Below, piece by piece: positions 10,476 through 19,601 of a stretch of 64,000 bases of DNA. Below the pieces are notes generated by a model, which worked only from the letters and a program-made list of their open reading frames with translations, did no database searches and had not been told where the DNA came from. The DNA is taken from positions 2,108,001-2,172,000 of the forward strand of contig NZ_CP019645.1 in NCBI RefSeq assembly GCF_001999985.1, in the 5' to 3' direction. This DNA comes from Helicobacter bilis (lineage in GTDB: Bacteria; Campylobacterota; Campylobacteria; Campylobacterales; Helicobacteraceae). Made by a program: the position numbers and the translations under genes. Within the stretch, counting starts at the first letter, position 1; every line of letters starts with the position of its first letter.

Positions 10476-10841
10476 ATGAAAACATTAAGTGAGTTTGAAA
10501 AATATGTGCTTTTAGAGAAAGGCACAGAAGCCCCATTTAGCGGGGAATATAATGACTTTTTTGAAGATGGAATCTATGTATGCAAAATGTGTGAAATGCC
10601 TTTATTTACTTCAGATTCAAAATTTAGCGGACATTGTGGTTGGCCTAGCTTTGATTCTAGTATTGAAAATAATGTAAAAGAAGTGCTAGATAGAGATGGA
10701 GTGCGAACAGAGATTGTATGCAATCATTGCAACTCACATTTAGGACATGTTTTTAGAGGCGAGGGCTTCACCGCTAAAAACACACGCCATTGTGTTAATT
10801 CTGTATCGCTTATATTTATACCAAAAGAGAGTGTTAAATAA
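10476..10841 (+). CDS. msrB: Peptide-methionine (R)-S-oxide reductase MsrB
   Basis: Repairs the R-sulfoxide of methionine in oxidised proteins, recycled by thioredoxin. The small zinc site is C36/C39 (CKMC) and C82/C85 (CNHC); the catalytic cysteine is C106 in RHCVNSVSL, and C54 in SGHCGWPSF can act as resolving residue. At 121 residues it is a stand-alone MsrB, whereas H. pylori carries an MsrA-MsrB fusion. It lies 10 bases after pflB and is probably transcribed with it. Confidence 0.93.
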   Translation: MKTLSEFEKYVLLEKGTEAPFSGEYNDFFEDGIYVCKMCEMPLFTSDSKFSGHCGWPSFDSSIENNVKEVLDRDGVRTEIVCNHCNSHLGHVFRGEGFTAKNTRHCVNSVSLIFIPKESVK

Positions 10842-11101
10842 CAAAAAACTAAGATTTTTTAGAATCCGCTCTTTGAATAGGTGGTAAGGCTGGGGTGTAA
10901 AAAAGGGCTTTAGAATCTAGCAAAGCTCTAAAAAATAAAAAAATAACACATTAAATATTTTTATAAATCTTTAGAATCCAATTCAAATGGGTGAGTGCAA
11001 GTGATATAGAAGCCGTATTTTAGAATCTTAAACTTTCTAAAATTATGCAAAAATCATAAAACTAGATTCTAAACTTTTGTATAAAACCTTAAGGGAAAAA
11101 T

Positions 11102-11917
11102 ATGAAACAAGATATTTCTTGTCAGCAAATGCTGTATATTATGCAGTATTTATCAAATAAAAAACAAATCATGCCAAAGGATATGCTTGGTCGCTCTCTT
11201 GCATATACTTGCTTTTTGCCGCGTTTATCAGACAAAACTTATCTCTATGAAAAGTTAAAGACAAATACACCCAAAAAAGCCCTATATACCAACACAGAAA
11301 AGCTATCTAAACTCATACAAACAAGCCGTTTAGACCATAGCGTAGAGTTTGATAAAGAGATTCTTTGCGTGATATTTAGCGATTTGGATAAACTTGCAAA
11401 TAATGAGAGTGCGGATAGTATGGACTATTTAAGCGCAATAAGGCGATTATCCCCTGCTTTTGTTGTCCATGAAAGTGTATTTATTGATGAATATCAGATT
11501 CTAGAATCTACTATTAGTGGAGCAGATATGATTATACTCAATATCAAGCATTTACAAATATATTGTGAGATTTTACATGCTTTGGAATCTAATCCTATGC
11601 TACTAGATTCTAATATTGATGATATTGCTTCTGAAATAGCCCTAAACGCAGATTCTATAAAAAATCATTCTCTCACACATAGCATACAAACACATATAAA
11701 TAAACTCATAGCCTTTGCATATAATCTTGGGATTATCCCTATTTTGCGTGTTATGGATACAAATGATTTAGAGATATTTCAGCAAATTGAGAATCTTCTT
11801 CATTGCTTTTATGCGACAAATGAGACTATAGAGGCATTACCCAAAGAGAGTATTACATTTGTAGATAGGAATATCGGAATAGAGAATCTTGTTGATATTC
11901 TTATTGCAAGTCAATAA
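11102..11917 (+). CDS. Degenerate indole-glycerol-phosphate-synthase-like protein, function unknown
   Basis: Residues 118-150 (VFIDEYQILESTISGADMII) align by eye with the TrpC block normally reading KDFIIDPYQIYEARAAGAD, and later ILRVMDTNDLEIFQ and ITFVDRNIGIENL match the LVEVHDEEEL and IGINNRNL blocks in order. The catalytic residues appear lost: the KDF lysine is replaced within VHES, the glutamate of VEVHD by R, and the ASPSKG loop is absent. So the TIM-barrel fold may be kept while tryptophan-pathway activity is not. A clear AAGGGAAAAAT precedes the ATG. About 260 bp upstream are empty apart from several GATTCT-type words. The gene stands alone. Confidence 0.5.
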   Translation: MKQDISCQQMLYIMQYLSNKKQIMPKDMLGRSLAYTCFLPRLSDKTYLYEKLKTNTPKKALYTNTEKLSKLIQTSRLDHSVEFDKEILCVIFSDLDKLANNESADSMDYLSAIRRLSPAFVVHESVFIDEYQILESTISGADMIILNIKHLQIYCEILHALESNPMLLDSNIDDIASEIALNADSIKNHSLTHSIQTHINKLIAFAYNLGIIPILRVMDTNDLEIFQQIENLLHCFYATNETIEALPKESITFVDRNIGIENLVDILIASQ

Positions 11918-11989
11918 TGAAGCATATCTATTTCGCAAGATTCTATAAAAGCAAAAATAGATAGAATCTTTTATGCGATTTAAGAGAGT

Positions 11990-12490
11990 TTAAGCCTCTG
12001 GCATTTCAGCAACTACGCGGATACTCTTAATAATATCTCCTTGTTTTAGAGAATCTAAAACTTCATAGCTTGCCTTTTCATTTACTGGGATACGACCAAA
12101 TGCGGTGTGTTCGCCATCTAAATGCGGTTGTGGCGCAAAACAGATAAAAAACTGACTGCCACCTGTATTTCTCCCCGCGTGAGCCATAGATAAAGTGCCA
12201 CGATTATGCTTTGTTGGGTTATTTTCAAGCTCACACTTTATAGTATAGCCCGGACCACCTGTGCCATCGCCCTTTGGACAGCCACCTTGAGCCATAAAAC
12301 CAGCTATTACGCGATGAAAATTCAAATCATCATAAAAGCCACTATTAGCAAGTGTAGCAAAGTTGCTTACTGCTTGTGGTGCATGTTCTGGAAAAAGCTT
12401 TATATACATAACACCCTTATTTGTTTCAACGATAGCATATTGCAATGTTTGTAACTCGTCTGCCAAAAGTTTATATTCTTTTAATCCCAT
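11990..12490 (-). CDS. ppiA: Peptidyl-prolyl cis-trans isomerase, cyclophilin type
   Basis: Cyclophilin that speeds proline isomerisation during folding. Signatures: NFHRVIAGFMAQGGCP, GTLSMAHAGRNTGGSQFFI and HLDGEHTAFGRI, which hold the active-site R, F, Q and H residues. I place the start at ATG 12490 (166 residues) because AAGGA lies 7 bases upstream; the longer frame from 12556 adds residues with no family match. There is no signal peptide, so it is probably cytoplasmic. It is divergent from the exported protein at 12602. Confidence 0.9.
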   Translation of the reverse strand: MGLKEYKLLADELQTLQYAIVETNKGVMYIKLFPEHAPQAVSNFATLANSGFYDDLNFHRVIAGFMAQGGCPKGDGTGGPGYTIKCELENNPTKHNRGTLSMAHAGRNTGGSQFFICFAPQPHLDGEHTAFGRIPVNEKASYEVLDSLKQGDIIKSIRVVAEMPEA

Positions 12491-12566
12491 TGTAAAATCC
12501 TTAAATTTCAGTGATTCAAAAGTTGAGATTCTAGCAACTTTGCCGGTAAATTTCAAGATTTAATGT

Positions 12567-12572
12567 TATAAT
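12567..12572 (+). promoter_or_regulatory. Candidate -10 box of the exported-protein operon
   Basis: TATAAT preceded by ATGT, 30 bases upstream of the ATG at 12602. A good extended -10 match in a short divergent spacer. Confidence 0.5.
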
Positions 12573-12601
12573 TTAGGATTAAAAGTAAATTTGGAGTAGA
12601 T

Positions 12602-13537
12602 ATGTCGCTTCTTTTTTCACATGTTAAGTCTTTTATGTTGTTTTTTGTATTGTCTTGTTGCGTGTTAGTTTCGCCGCTTTATGCTGATGGATTTGGAGAT
12701 TGCAATGATTTGTATGGCTGCATAGATGGTGGCACGACACAGATTCCACAATCAGGCGGTCAAAATAAAGGTGGGAATAAAAGTAGCAATTCAAATAAAG
12801 CCACACAGAACAAGCAAGGCACACAAGGCTATCAAGGCGGCTTCCTTGCAAGTGGGGCTATGCCTACACTTGGGGCTAGAAAAGGGAGCTTTTTATATTC
12901 TATTGCTTTACTTACTGCATTATTTGACAATGGCGTGCAAAAGCAGGGGTATGGAATCTTACTAAAAGATGGATATATCCTTGCTGCTGCGGATTTGATG
13001 AATGAAGATGGGGCGTATTTACGCAGTGTTATGGCAAAAATGCAAGATGATTCTAGTAAATCGCTTATGTGCTTTGCCATGCTTCGTTTGCGTGCAACAG
13101 ATTCTAAGCTTTCATTGCTTAGGGCTGAAAACTACACAGATATTTATTGTAACACTCGCGAAGAAAGCTTTTATCATCAAAGAATTAATTTACATCATTT
13201 CACTCCAATTTATAAGGGAATGCTAAAAAACACAGTGCTTAGCCGTAAGGATAATGTATTATTTCCATTTGTAACAGAGAATAATGCCCTATTTTACAAA
13301 TCTGCAAGTATCGCAAATATCCAAAAGCATAGTGCCATACATGGACTACCACTTTTTAATTCAGGTGGGCATTTTGTAGGATTTTTATATAGTATGAATG
13401 AGTCTAAAAAAAGGCGAAATGTGGTTGTATCAAGTGATGAAGTAAGAGATTTTGTCTGCGATGTAGCAAAAAGAAGATTGTTGCCTGCTAGCGATCTAAC
13501 GCGTGCATGTGTGAAAAATAATACTGCGATAAAATAG
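12602..13537 (+). CDS. Exported protein with a degenerate trypsin-like fold
   Basis: I do not recognise a named family. There is a signal peptide (cleavage after about residue 30, before DGFGD) and a G/Q/N/S-rich linker (about 42-80). The remaining 230 residues follow the layout of chymotrypsin-type proteases: GYGILLKDGYILAAADLM sits where the catalytic histidine loop would be, and HGLPLFNSGGHFVGFLYS where the GNSGG serine loop would be. The triad His and Ser are not in place, so if the fold is right the protein is not a protease and may be a binding or scaffold protein. It heads a cluster with the genes at 13556 and 13779. Confidence 0.55.
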   Translation: MSLLFSHVKSFMLFFVLSCCVLVSPLYADGFGDCNDLYGCIDGGTTQIPQSGGQNKGGNKSSNSNKATQNKQGTQGYQGGFLASGAMPTLGARKGSFLYSIALLTALFDNGVQKQGYGILLKDGYILAAADLMNEDGAYLRSVMAKMQDDSSKSLMCFAMLRLRATDSKLSLLRAENYTDIYCNTREESFYHQRINLHHFTPIYKGMLKNTVLSRKDNVLFPFVTENNALFYKSASIANIQKHSAIHGLPLFNSGGHFVGFLYSMNESKKRRNVVVSSDEVRDFVCDVAKRRLLPASDLTRACVKNNTAIK

Positions 13538-13555
13538 TATTTCAAGGGGGAGATT

Positions 13556-13753
13556 GTGCTGTATTTATTGCTTATTGTTGTCATTGCAGTGCTTGTTCTT
13601 GTGCTACTTAACATGCAGCAGAACAATAAAAAATCAAGTAAAAATAAAGAAATAAATCTCATGCAATGTGTAAAATGTGGCGTATATATCACACAAGTAG
13701 ATATGAAAAAAAAGAATGGTAAATGCTATTGCCATGAGTGCCTATCGCAATAA
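13556..13753 (+). CDS. PP0621-like small membrane protein with zinc-ribbon tail
   Basis: 65 residues: one N-terminal transmembrane helix (LYLLLIVVIAVLVLVLLNMQ), a lysine/asparagine linker, and a C-terminal pair of cysteine knuckles (MQCVKCGVYI and CYCHECL) that should hold one zinc. This is the PP0621 small-protein layout; its function is not known. Start is GTG with AAGGGGGAG a few bases upstream. The next gene begins 26 bases after the stop when its GTG start is used. Confidence 0.7.
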   Translation: MLYLLLIVVIAVLVLVLLNMQQNNKKSSKNKEINLMQCVKCGVYITQVDMKKKNGKCYCHECLSQ

Positions 13754-13778
13754 GTTTAAGTATATAAAGGTAGATTCT

Positions 13779-14486
13779 GTGCTGTATCGGTATTTGGTGG
13801 TATTTTTTTGCAATGTATTTGTTGCATTTGCAAACCCGTATATGCCACATAAAGCTAATAATATACAAAGGGTGCAACAAGATATTATGCCTTTATTGCA
13901 GCAATGCTCTAATGGGATAAAAGATTCATGTTCGCTATTGCTTAAGCAAGGTGTGCCAAGCGTGAATGAATGTGAAATACATGTATGTCATATCATAGGT
14001 GCTACGCTAAGTGCAAATGGAAGTGATAGGGAAGCAATACCCTATCTACAAAAGTCTTGTCAATCGAGTGAAAAGCTGGGTTGTTCTCTACTTGGATTAC
14101 TTTATCAAATAAGTGGCAATATAGATGAAGCAGAAATTGCATATAACACTGCTTGTAATAATGCTGATGTGATAGGTTGCTATAATATGGGCGTATTGCA
14201 GTCTATGCGATCATCATCTAATGTGGGCGGACATGCGGCTTTACAATCTTTTACTAGAGCGTGTTCTATGCAGTATCCACAAGCTTGTTTTAATCTTGCC
14301 GTAGTCTATGCTAACTATAAAAAAGATTTTGCAAATGCACTATATTTTTTTCATATCGCATGTGATTATGGCATGATGGAATCTTGTAAAAATGTGAAAT
14401 TATTAAAAGATTCTGGCATTACATTACCACCATTGCAAAAAAAACGCGGTTTGTATGTTAGGCTAGATTCTAAACAAAAGCAATAA
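13779..14486 (+). CDS. Helicobacter cysteine-rich (Hcp-like) Sel1-repeat exported protein
   Basis: 235 residues with a signal peptide (LYRYLVVFFCNVFVAFA) followed by Sel1-like helical repeats. Five repeats carry a cysteine pair spaced C-x7-C (QQC...SC, KSC...GC, TAC...GC, RAC...AC, IAC...SC), and there is an extra CEIHVC. This is the disulfide-stapled repeat pattern of the Hcp family, secreted or periplasmic proteins implicated in host immune recognition and, in some members, penicillin binding. Start: GTG at 13779 has AAAGG 8 bases upstream, begins exactly at the signal peptide and avoids overlap with the previous gene; an upstream ATG at 13716 would overlap it and lacks these features. Confidence 0.82.
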   Translation: MLYRYLVVFFCNVFVAFANPYMPHKANNIQRVQQDIMPLLQQCSNGIKDSCSLLLKQGVPSVNECEIHVCHIIGATLSANGSDREAIPYLQKSCQSSEKLGCSLLGLLYQISGNIDEAEIAYNTACNNADVIGCYNMGVLQSMRSSSNVGGHAALQSFTRACSMQYPQACFNLAVVYANYKKDFANALYFFHIACDYGMMESCKNVKLLKDSGITLPPLQKKRGLYVRLDSKQKQ

Positions 14487-14543
14487 AACTATTCATAATG
14501 CAAGCAGATTGATACACACAGAACACAGCCTTTCAAAGTTTTA

Positions 14544-14625
14544 GTTACATTCAGTTACATAAATGTATTGATTTTAGAATAAATACGCACATAATCTAAG
14601 AAAATATGTATTTTATTGTAAAATA
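14544..14625 (+). promoter_or_regulatory. hydA control region: phased GTTACAT repeats and a TATTTTA dyad
   Basis: GTTACAT occurs at 14544-14550 and again at 14554-14560, exactly one helical turn apart, a usual layout for a dimeric OmpR-type regulator. Downstream, TATTTTA (14609-14615), TTG, TAAAATA (14619-14625) forms a perfect inverted repeat; TAAAAT in it could be the -10 box. The hydA start is at 14665. Regulator identity is unknown. Confidence 0.4.
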
Positions 14626-14664
14626 ACGACACTATAACTCCCAAAACTTTTCATTAAGGATACA

Positions 14665-15945
14665 ATGATGAGCAAACATGAAACTACGCAGGGAATGTTG
14701 CATACTGATACTATGCTCTCAGATTCCATGCCACACGACACCGCAAATATCGCATTAGATTATAGTCAAAACCCAAAAGGTGATAATCTCACATTCCATA
14801 CAAAACAATCGCTTTTTAAAAAGGTTAAAAAACGACTAGATAAGTTGGCGAAACTCCCTTCATTAAGAGAAGAAAAAAGCGGTAAAGATTTAAAAGAAGT
14901 CTTACAAGAAAAAGGTATTCAAAGAAGGGATTTTATGAAATGGGCAGCAGTTGTTACTGCATCAATTGGGCTGCCTGCTACTTTTGCACCTCTTACAGCT
15001 CGTGCCGCAGAGCTTGCTGATAGGGTGCCTATTATATGGTTACACATGGCAGAATGCACAGGTTGCAGTGAAAGTTTATTAAGAAGTGAAGATCCGGGTA
15101 TTGATTCTATCATTTTTGATTATGTAAGCATGGAATACCATGAGACTATCATGGCGGCATCTGGGTATCAAGCGGAAAAAAGTTTAGAAGATGCGGTAAA
15201 AAAATATGATGGTCGCTATGTTATGATGGTAGAAGGTGGGATTCCAAAAGATACTGAATATTTCCTTACCATTGGTGCATCTGGCAGGACTGGTGCTGAA
15301 GAATGCAGGCATGTAGCAAAACATGCAGCAGCAATTTTTGCCATTGGAACATGCTCTAGCTTTGGTGGAGTGCAAGCGGCTGCACCAAATCCTACAAATG
15401 CACATCCTTTAAGCGATATTATTGACAAAAAAGTTATTAATGTTCCGGGTTGTCCGCCGAATGAAAAAAATATTGTAGGCACACTTATGCAGCACATTCT
15501 CTTTGGCGATATGGCACTTGATGCATTCCATAGACCAAAATGGGCTTATGGACATAGAATCCATGATTTATGTGAGAGAAGGGGTCGCTTTGATGCAGGT
15601 GAGTTTGTGCAGCATTTTGGCGATGAAAATGCAAAGAATGGTTACTGCTTGTATAAGGTTGGCTGTAAAGGTCCTTATACTTTCAATAACTGCTCAAAAT
15701 TACGATTTAACTCACATACAAATTGGCCTATTGGTGCAGGACATGGTTGTATAGGCTGTAGTGAGCCGCATTTTTGGGATACGATGTCGCCATTTGAAGT
15801 GCCGCTTGGGAATCGCTATCAAACAGCCTTTAGAGGTGCTGGTGCTGATCACACAGCAGATAGGGTTGGTATGGTAATTTTGGGTGCAACAGCTATTGGT
15901 ATTGCCGCACATGCAATGCTATCTGGTGCTATCAAGCCAAAGTAA
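14665..15945 (+). CDS. hydA: [NiFe] uptake hydrogenase small subunit
   Basis: Carries the iron-sulfur clusters that pass electrons from the NiFe site to cytochrome b (HydC). A Tat signal is present, RRDFMKWAAVVTAS with the twin arginines at 87-88, and proximal-cluster cysteines begin at C131/C134 (ECTGCSESLL); later Cys/His motifs follow the family order, and a C-terminal hydrophobic segment can anchor it. The n-region before the twin arginines is about 86 residues, longer than I expect for H. pylori HydA. The start is still well supported, with AAGGA 4 bases before ATG 14665. First gene of hydABCD, 50 bp before hydB. Confidence 0.95.
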   Translation: MMSKHETTQGMLHTDTMLSDSMPHDTANIALDYSQNPKGDNLTFHTKQSLFKKVKKRLDKLAKLPSLREEKSGKDLKEVLQEKGIQRRDFMKWAAVVTASIGLPATFAPLTARAAELADRVPIIWLHMAECTGCSESLLRSEDPGIDSIIFDYVSMEYHETIMAASGYQAEKSLEDAVKKYDGRYVMMVEGGIPKDTEYFLTIGASGRTGAEECRHVAKHAAAIFAIGTCSSFGGVQAAAPNPTNAHPLSDIIDKKVINVPGCPPNEKNIVGTLMQHILFGDMALDAFHRPKWAYGHRIHDLCERRGRFDAGEFVQHFGDENAKNGYCLYKVGCKGPYTFNNCSKLRFNSHTNWPIGAGHGCIGCSEPHFWDTMSPFEVPLGNRYQTAFRGAGADHTADRVGMVILGATAIGIAAHAMLSGAIKPK

Positions 15946-15994
15946 GTTGTTTTGTAATCATAGAATCTTATAAATATCACCGAAAGGAAAGAAT

Positions 15995-17758
15995 ATGTCA
16001 AAAAGAGTTGTTGTTGATCCTATCACTAGAATTGAAGGGCATTTGCGGATTGAAGTTATTGTTGATGATAATAATGTGATTACAGACGCATTTTCTAGCT
16101 CTACGCTATGGCGTGGTTTAGAGACTATTATTAAAGGTAGAGATCCGCGAGATGCGGGTTTTATTGCAGGAAGAATCTGTGGTGTTTGCACCTATTCTCA
16201 CTATAAGGCAGGTATTACTGCGGTTGAGAATGCTTTAGGCATTGAGATTCCATATAATGCAAAGCTTGTTCGCACACTTATGAATCTAGCCTTATTTTTC
16301 CACGATCATATCGTGCATTTTTATACATTGCATGGGCTTGATTGGTGCGATATTATCAGTGCTTTAAGTGCCGATCCTGCTAAGGCTGCGAAACTTGCAT
16401 TTGAATATACAGATTCTCCAATTTCAGCAGGTGAAGATGAATTAAGAATGGTGCAAAAAAGGGTAAAAGATTTTGCAGCTAAAGGCTCCCTTGGACCTTT
16501 TGCAAATGGATATTGGGGGCATAAAACCTATCATCTAAGTCCAGAACAAAACCTTATTGTATTATCACATTATCTAAAACTACTTGAAATTCAAAGAGAA
16601 GCGGCAAAAATGATGGCTATCTTTGGTGCAAAACAACCGCACCCACAAAGCTTAACCGTTGGAGGTGTTACTTCCATTATGGATATTTTAGATCCATCAA
16701 GACTTGCTGAATATAAAGCAAAGTATGAAATGGTAGCAGACTTTATCAATCGCGCTTATTATCCAGATTTAATTATGGCGGGAATGGCGTATTCAACTGA
16801 GGCAAGTGTTTTAGCAGGTTGTAATCTAAAGAATTTCTTAAGTTTCCAAGAAATGCAGGTGGGACATAATGAATACCTGCTTGATAGCGGTTATGTGCTT
16901 GATGGTGATTTAAGCAAAGTGCATGATGTGAATCTTGACTTAATCGCAGAGGAAGTAACAAACTCTTGGTATAAATATGAAGGCAAGCATAGCAATGGAG
17001 AGCCAATCAGGCCAACAGATGCACTTCACCCTTATGATGGACAAACAACACCGGATTACACCGGCTTTAAAGATGGTGAAAGTATAGGTTTAAGTGGTAA
17101 GAATGAACGCACAAAACTTTTACAAACAGATTCTAAATATTCATGGATTAAATCGCCAAGATATGATGGTAAGCCTATGGAAGTTGGACCATTAGCAGCG
17201 GTTATTGTAGGCTATGCAAAAGGTAAAAATGAAGCCTTGCATAACGCGGTAGATGCGTTTTTAAAACGCACTGGCTTAAGCACAAGTCATTTATTCAGCA
17301 CGCTAGGTCGCACAGCAGCTAGAGGGCTAGAAGCAAAAGTATTAGCAGATGAGGGACTAAAAGCATTTGATGAATTAGTAAGGAATCTTAAAGTAGATAC
17401 TACGACTTGTGCGCCTTATATTATTGATAATAGCAAGTCTTATAAGGGTTGCTATATCGGTAATGTGCCAAGAGGAATGTTGAGCCATTGGGTGCGTATT
17501 GAAGAGGGCAAAGTAGCAAATTATCAAGCAGTTGTGCCTTCGACATGGAATGCAGGACCAAGAGATTCTAAAGGACAAAAAGGACCTTATGAGATGAGTC
17601 TTATTGGGACAAAGATTGCAGACTCAACACAGCCTTTAGAGATTATACGACATATCCACTCATTTGACCCATGTATTGCTTGTGCTGTGCATGTAATGGA
17701 TACAAAAGGTAATGATCTTGGGGAATATAAAGTAGAACCGGCATTTGCAAGATTCTAA
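15995..17758 (+). CDS. hydB: [NiFe] uptake hydrogenase large subunit
   Basis: Holds the NiFe(CN)2CO active site that splits H2. The four nickel-ligand cysteines are in RICGVCTYSH (C62, C65) and DPCIACAVH (C560, C563). The maturation protease should cut after H566 and remove the last 21 residues. Length 587 fits group 1 membrane-bound enzymes. AAAGGAAAG precedes the ATG. It is exported with HydA through the Tat signal on that subunit. hydC starts 28 bases later. Confidence 0.97.
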   Translation: MSKRVVVDPITRIEGHLRIEVIVDDNNVITDAFSSSTLWRGLETIIKGRDPRDAGFIAGRICGVCTYSHYKAGITAVENALGIEIPYNAKLVRTLMNLALFFHDHIVHFYTLHGLDWCDIISALSADPAKAAKLAFEYTDSPISAGEDELRMVQKRVKDFAAKGSLGPFANGYWGHKTYHLSPEQNLIVLSHYLKLLEIQREAAKMMAIFGAKQPHPQSLTVGGVTSIMDILDPSRLAEYKAKYEMVADFINRAYYPDLIMAGMAYSTEASVLAGCNLKNFLSFQEMQVGHNEYLLDSGYVLDGDLSKVHDVNLDLIAEEVTNSWYKYEGKHSNGEPIRPTDALHPYDGQTTPDYTGFKDGESIGLSGKNERTKLLQTDSKYSWIKSPRYDGKPMEVGPLAAVIVGYAKGKNEALHNAVDAFLKRTGLSTSHLFSTLGRTAARGLEAKVLADEGLKAFDELVRNLKVDTTTCAPYIIDNSKSYKGCYIGNVPRGMLSHWVRIEEGKVANYQAVVPSTWNAGPRDSKGQKGPYEMSLIGTKIADSTQPLEIIRHIHSFDPCIACAVHVMDTKGNDLGEYKVEPAFARF

Positions 17759-17785
17759 AAAGCATAGTTGGATTAAGGAGCTTTT

Positions 17786-18493
17786 ATGGTAACACGAACA
17801 GAGATTGATACGGGTATTGCAAAAGAAATCCAACAGCATTTAGAATTTGGTGCAATGACTAGATTCTTACATTGGGTGCGTGCATTTATGATTGTTTTTT
17901 TGGTAGCAAGTGGATTTTATATTGCATATCCTTTCTTACAACCTGATGCAAGTGGTGAGCCAGTTATTTTCTTACAAGCATACAACAGAGCTTTTCATTG
18001 TATAGCTGGATTTGTATTGATTGCGGCTTCTATTTTTCGAGTGTATCTATTCTTTTTTGCACCATCAAGTAAGCCAGAACGCACATCGTTTTGGCAATTA
18101 CTAAATCCACTTGTTTGGGCGAAGACTATTGGGGCATATCTTTTTATTGCAAAGCATCCGCACATTAAAGGTGCATACAATCCTTTGCAATTTACTACAT
18201 ACTTTGTATTAGGATTAGTAACCTTAATTATTTGTTTGACAGGTGTGAATCTTTATGCAAATGTCTATCATGATGGTTTGGGTGGCATTATGGGTGCATG
18301 TTTTAGCTGGGTAGATTCTGTATGTGGTGGATTAGCAAATGTTAGAGCGATACACCATATTGCTACATGGGTATTTATTGTATTTGTGCCAGTGCATATT
18401 TATCTTGTAATTTGGAATTCTGTGCGTTATCCAAACGGCGGTGCTGATGCAATGGTGAGCGGTATTCGCTATTCAGAAGAACAAAGAGTATAA
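17786..18493 (+). CDS. hydC: Hydrogenase cytochrome b subunit
   Basis: Di-heme membrane subunit that anchors HydAB at the periplasmic face and passes electrons to menaquinone. Four membrane helices are evident, starting at about residues 33, 68, 130 and 190. Heme-ligand candidates are in RFLHWVRAF, AFHCIAGF, AIHHIATW and PVHIYLVIWN, and the closing YPNGGADAMVSG is typical of the family. Menaquinone supply fits the mqnD gene elsewhere in the window. Confidence 0.95.
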   Translation: MVTRTEIDTGIAKEIQQHLEFGAMTRFLHWVRAFMIVFLVASGFYIAYPFLQPDASGEPVIFLQAYNRAFHCIAGFVLIAASIFRVYLFFFAPSSKPERTSFWQLLNPLVWAKTIGAYLFIAKHPHIKGAYNPLQFTTYFVLGLVTLIICLTGVNLYANVYHDGLGGIMGACFSWVDSVCGGLANVRAIHHIATWVFIVFVPVHIYLVIWNSVRYPNGGADAMVSGIRYSEEQRV

Positions 18494-18508
18494 AGAGAGA
18501 TTTTTGTT

Positions 18509-19048
18509 TTGAATGTTTTAGTGCTTGGCATTGGCAATATTCTCTTTGGAGATGAGGGTATTGGCGTTCATTTATGTAACTATTTAAAAGTGAATTACAC
18601 TTTTGATAGCAAAGAGCATACTATCACATTTGTTGATGGTGGCACATTAGCAAATATGCTGATTCCACTCATTGTGGAATACGATCATGTATTATTACTT
18701 GATTGTGTGAGCGTTGAAAATGCACAAATTGGTGATGTATATAGCTTTAGTTTTGACAAGATTCCATCATGTATTACTTGGGCTGGTAGTGCCCATGAAG
18801 TTGAGATGCTGCAAACACTTCATTTAACAAAAATGATGGGTGATTTACCGCAAGTGCATGTCATTGGTATTGTGCCGGAAGTAATTGGTGAAGACACTGC
18901 CTTTAGTCTTAGCGAATCTCTTTTAAGGGGTGCATTAACTATGGAGCAAAACGCTATTTCATACTTGGAAAATTTAGGCTTTCATATTAGCAAAACTAAG
19001 AATATACCATTGCAAGAGATAGCTAATAATTCATATAAAGGTTTTTAA
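18509..19048 (+). CDS. hydD: Hydrogenase maturation endopeptidase
   Basis: Nickel-dependent protease that removes the C-terminal peptide of HydB. The N-terminal GIGNILFGDEGIGVHL is the family signature with the first metal-binding acidic residue; D in LLLDCVSV and H in SAHEVEMLQTL complete the usual metal site. Start is TTG at 18509, with GAGAGA upstream; no in-frame ATG precedes the signature. The usual fifth H. pylori gene, hydE, is not found after it: the next 553 bp are non-coding. Confidence 0.93.
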   Translation: MNVLVLGIGNILFGDEGIGVHLCNYLKVNYTFDSKEHTITFVDGGTLANMLIPLIVEYDHVLLLDCVSVENAQIGDVYSFSFDKIPSCITWAGSAHEVEMLQTLHLTKMMGDLPQVHVIGIVPEVIGEDTAFSLSESLLRGALTMEQNAISYLENLGFHISKTKNIPLQEIANNSYKGF

Positions 19049-19601
19049 GAAAATAAATCCCATTGTATGCTAGTTTGAGAAATTGTTGGTGATTTTAATT
19101 TCATAACTCGCAATTGTGTCTCAATATTTTTATATCCCACTTTATATTTTTACGCTATGCTTGAATTTTTATATGCTTTGATAGCAATATTTAAAGTAAC
19201 TTGTTAAAAAATATCCCTATTTTCTTACTTTAAACTCCCCTAATACTTCATAAGGTTTCATAATAGTTGAAAGTGAAATTTTTGTATTTAATTAAAAATA
19301 TATTAAAAATATAGATACCATATTAATTCTAGACCATTGTTAGAAAGCAGACTTCATCTAAATCTCACCCACAACAAGCATAGCTTCTACCAATAAAACA
19401 GAAATAAGCATACAATACATTTCGTAATTACAAGCATATATTGCGAAATACTCAAAATAGAATACAATCTAGGTTATGTAAATCACGCTAAGAACAAACA
19501 TAAAAATGTATTAAGAGAGAGAGATAAGAAAATAGTGTGTGTTGAGAAATGCAGCATACTATTCTATGCCGCACTAATATCATGTTAAAAAATGGGAAAG
19601 A
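19049..19601. other. Intergenic, very AT-rich, no gene seen
   Basis: All frames are closed by stops and no tRNA-like fold is recognisable. The only structure I see is an imperfect inverted repeat, ATTTCGTAA (19419-19427) against TTGCGAAAT (19441-19449). Confidence 0.5.

Noticed and set aside
12491..12556. Longer start for the cyclophilin
   Set aside because: The ATG at 12490 has AAGGA 7 bases upstream and gives the normal family length.
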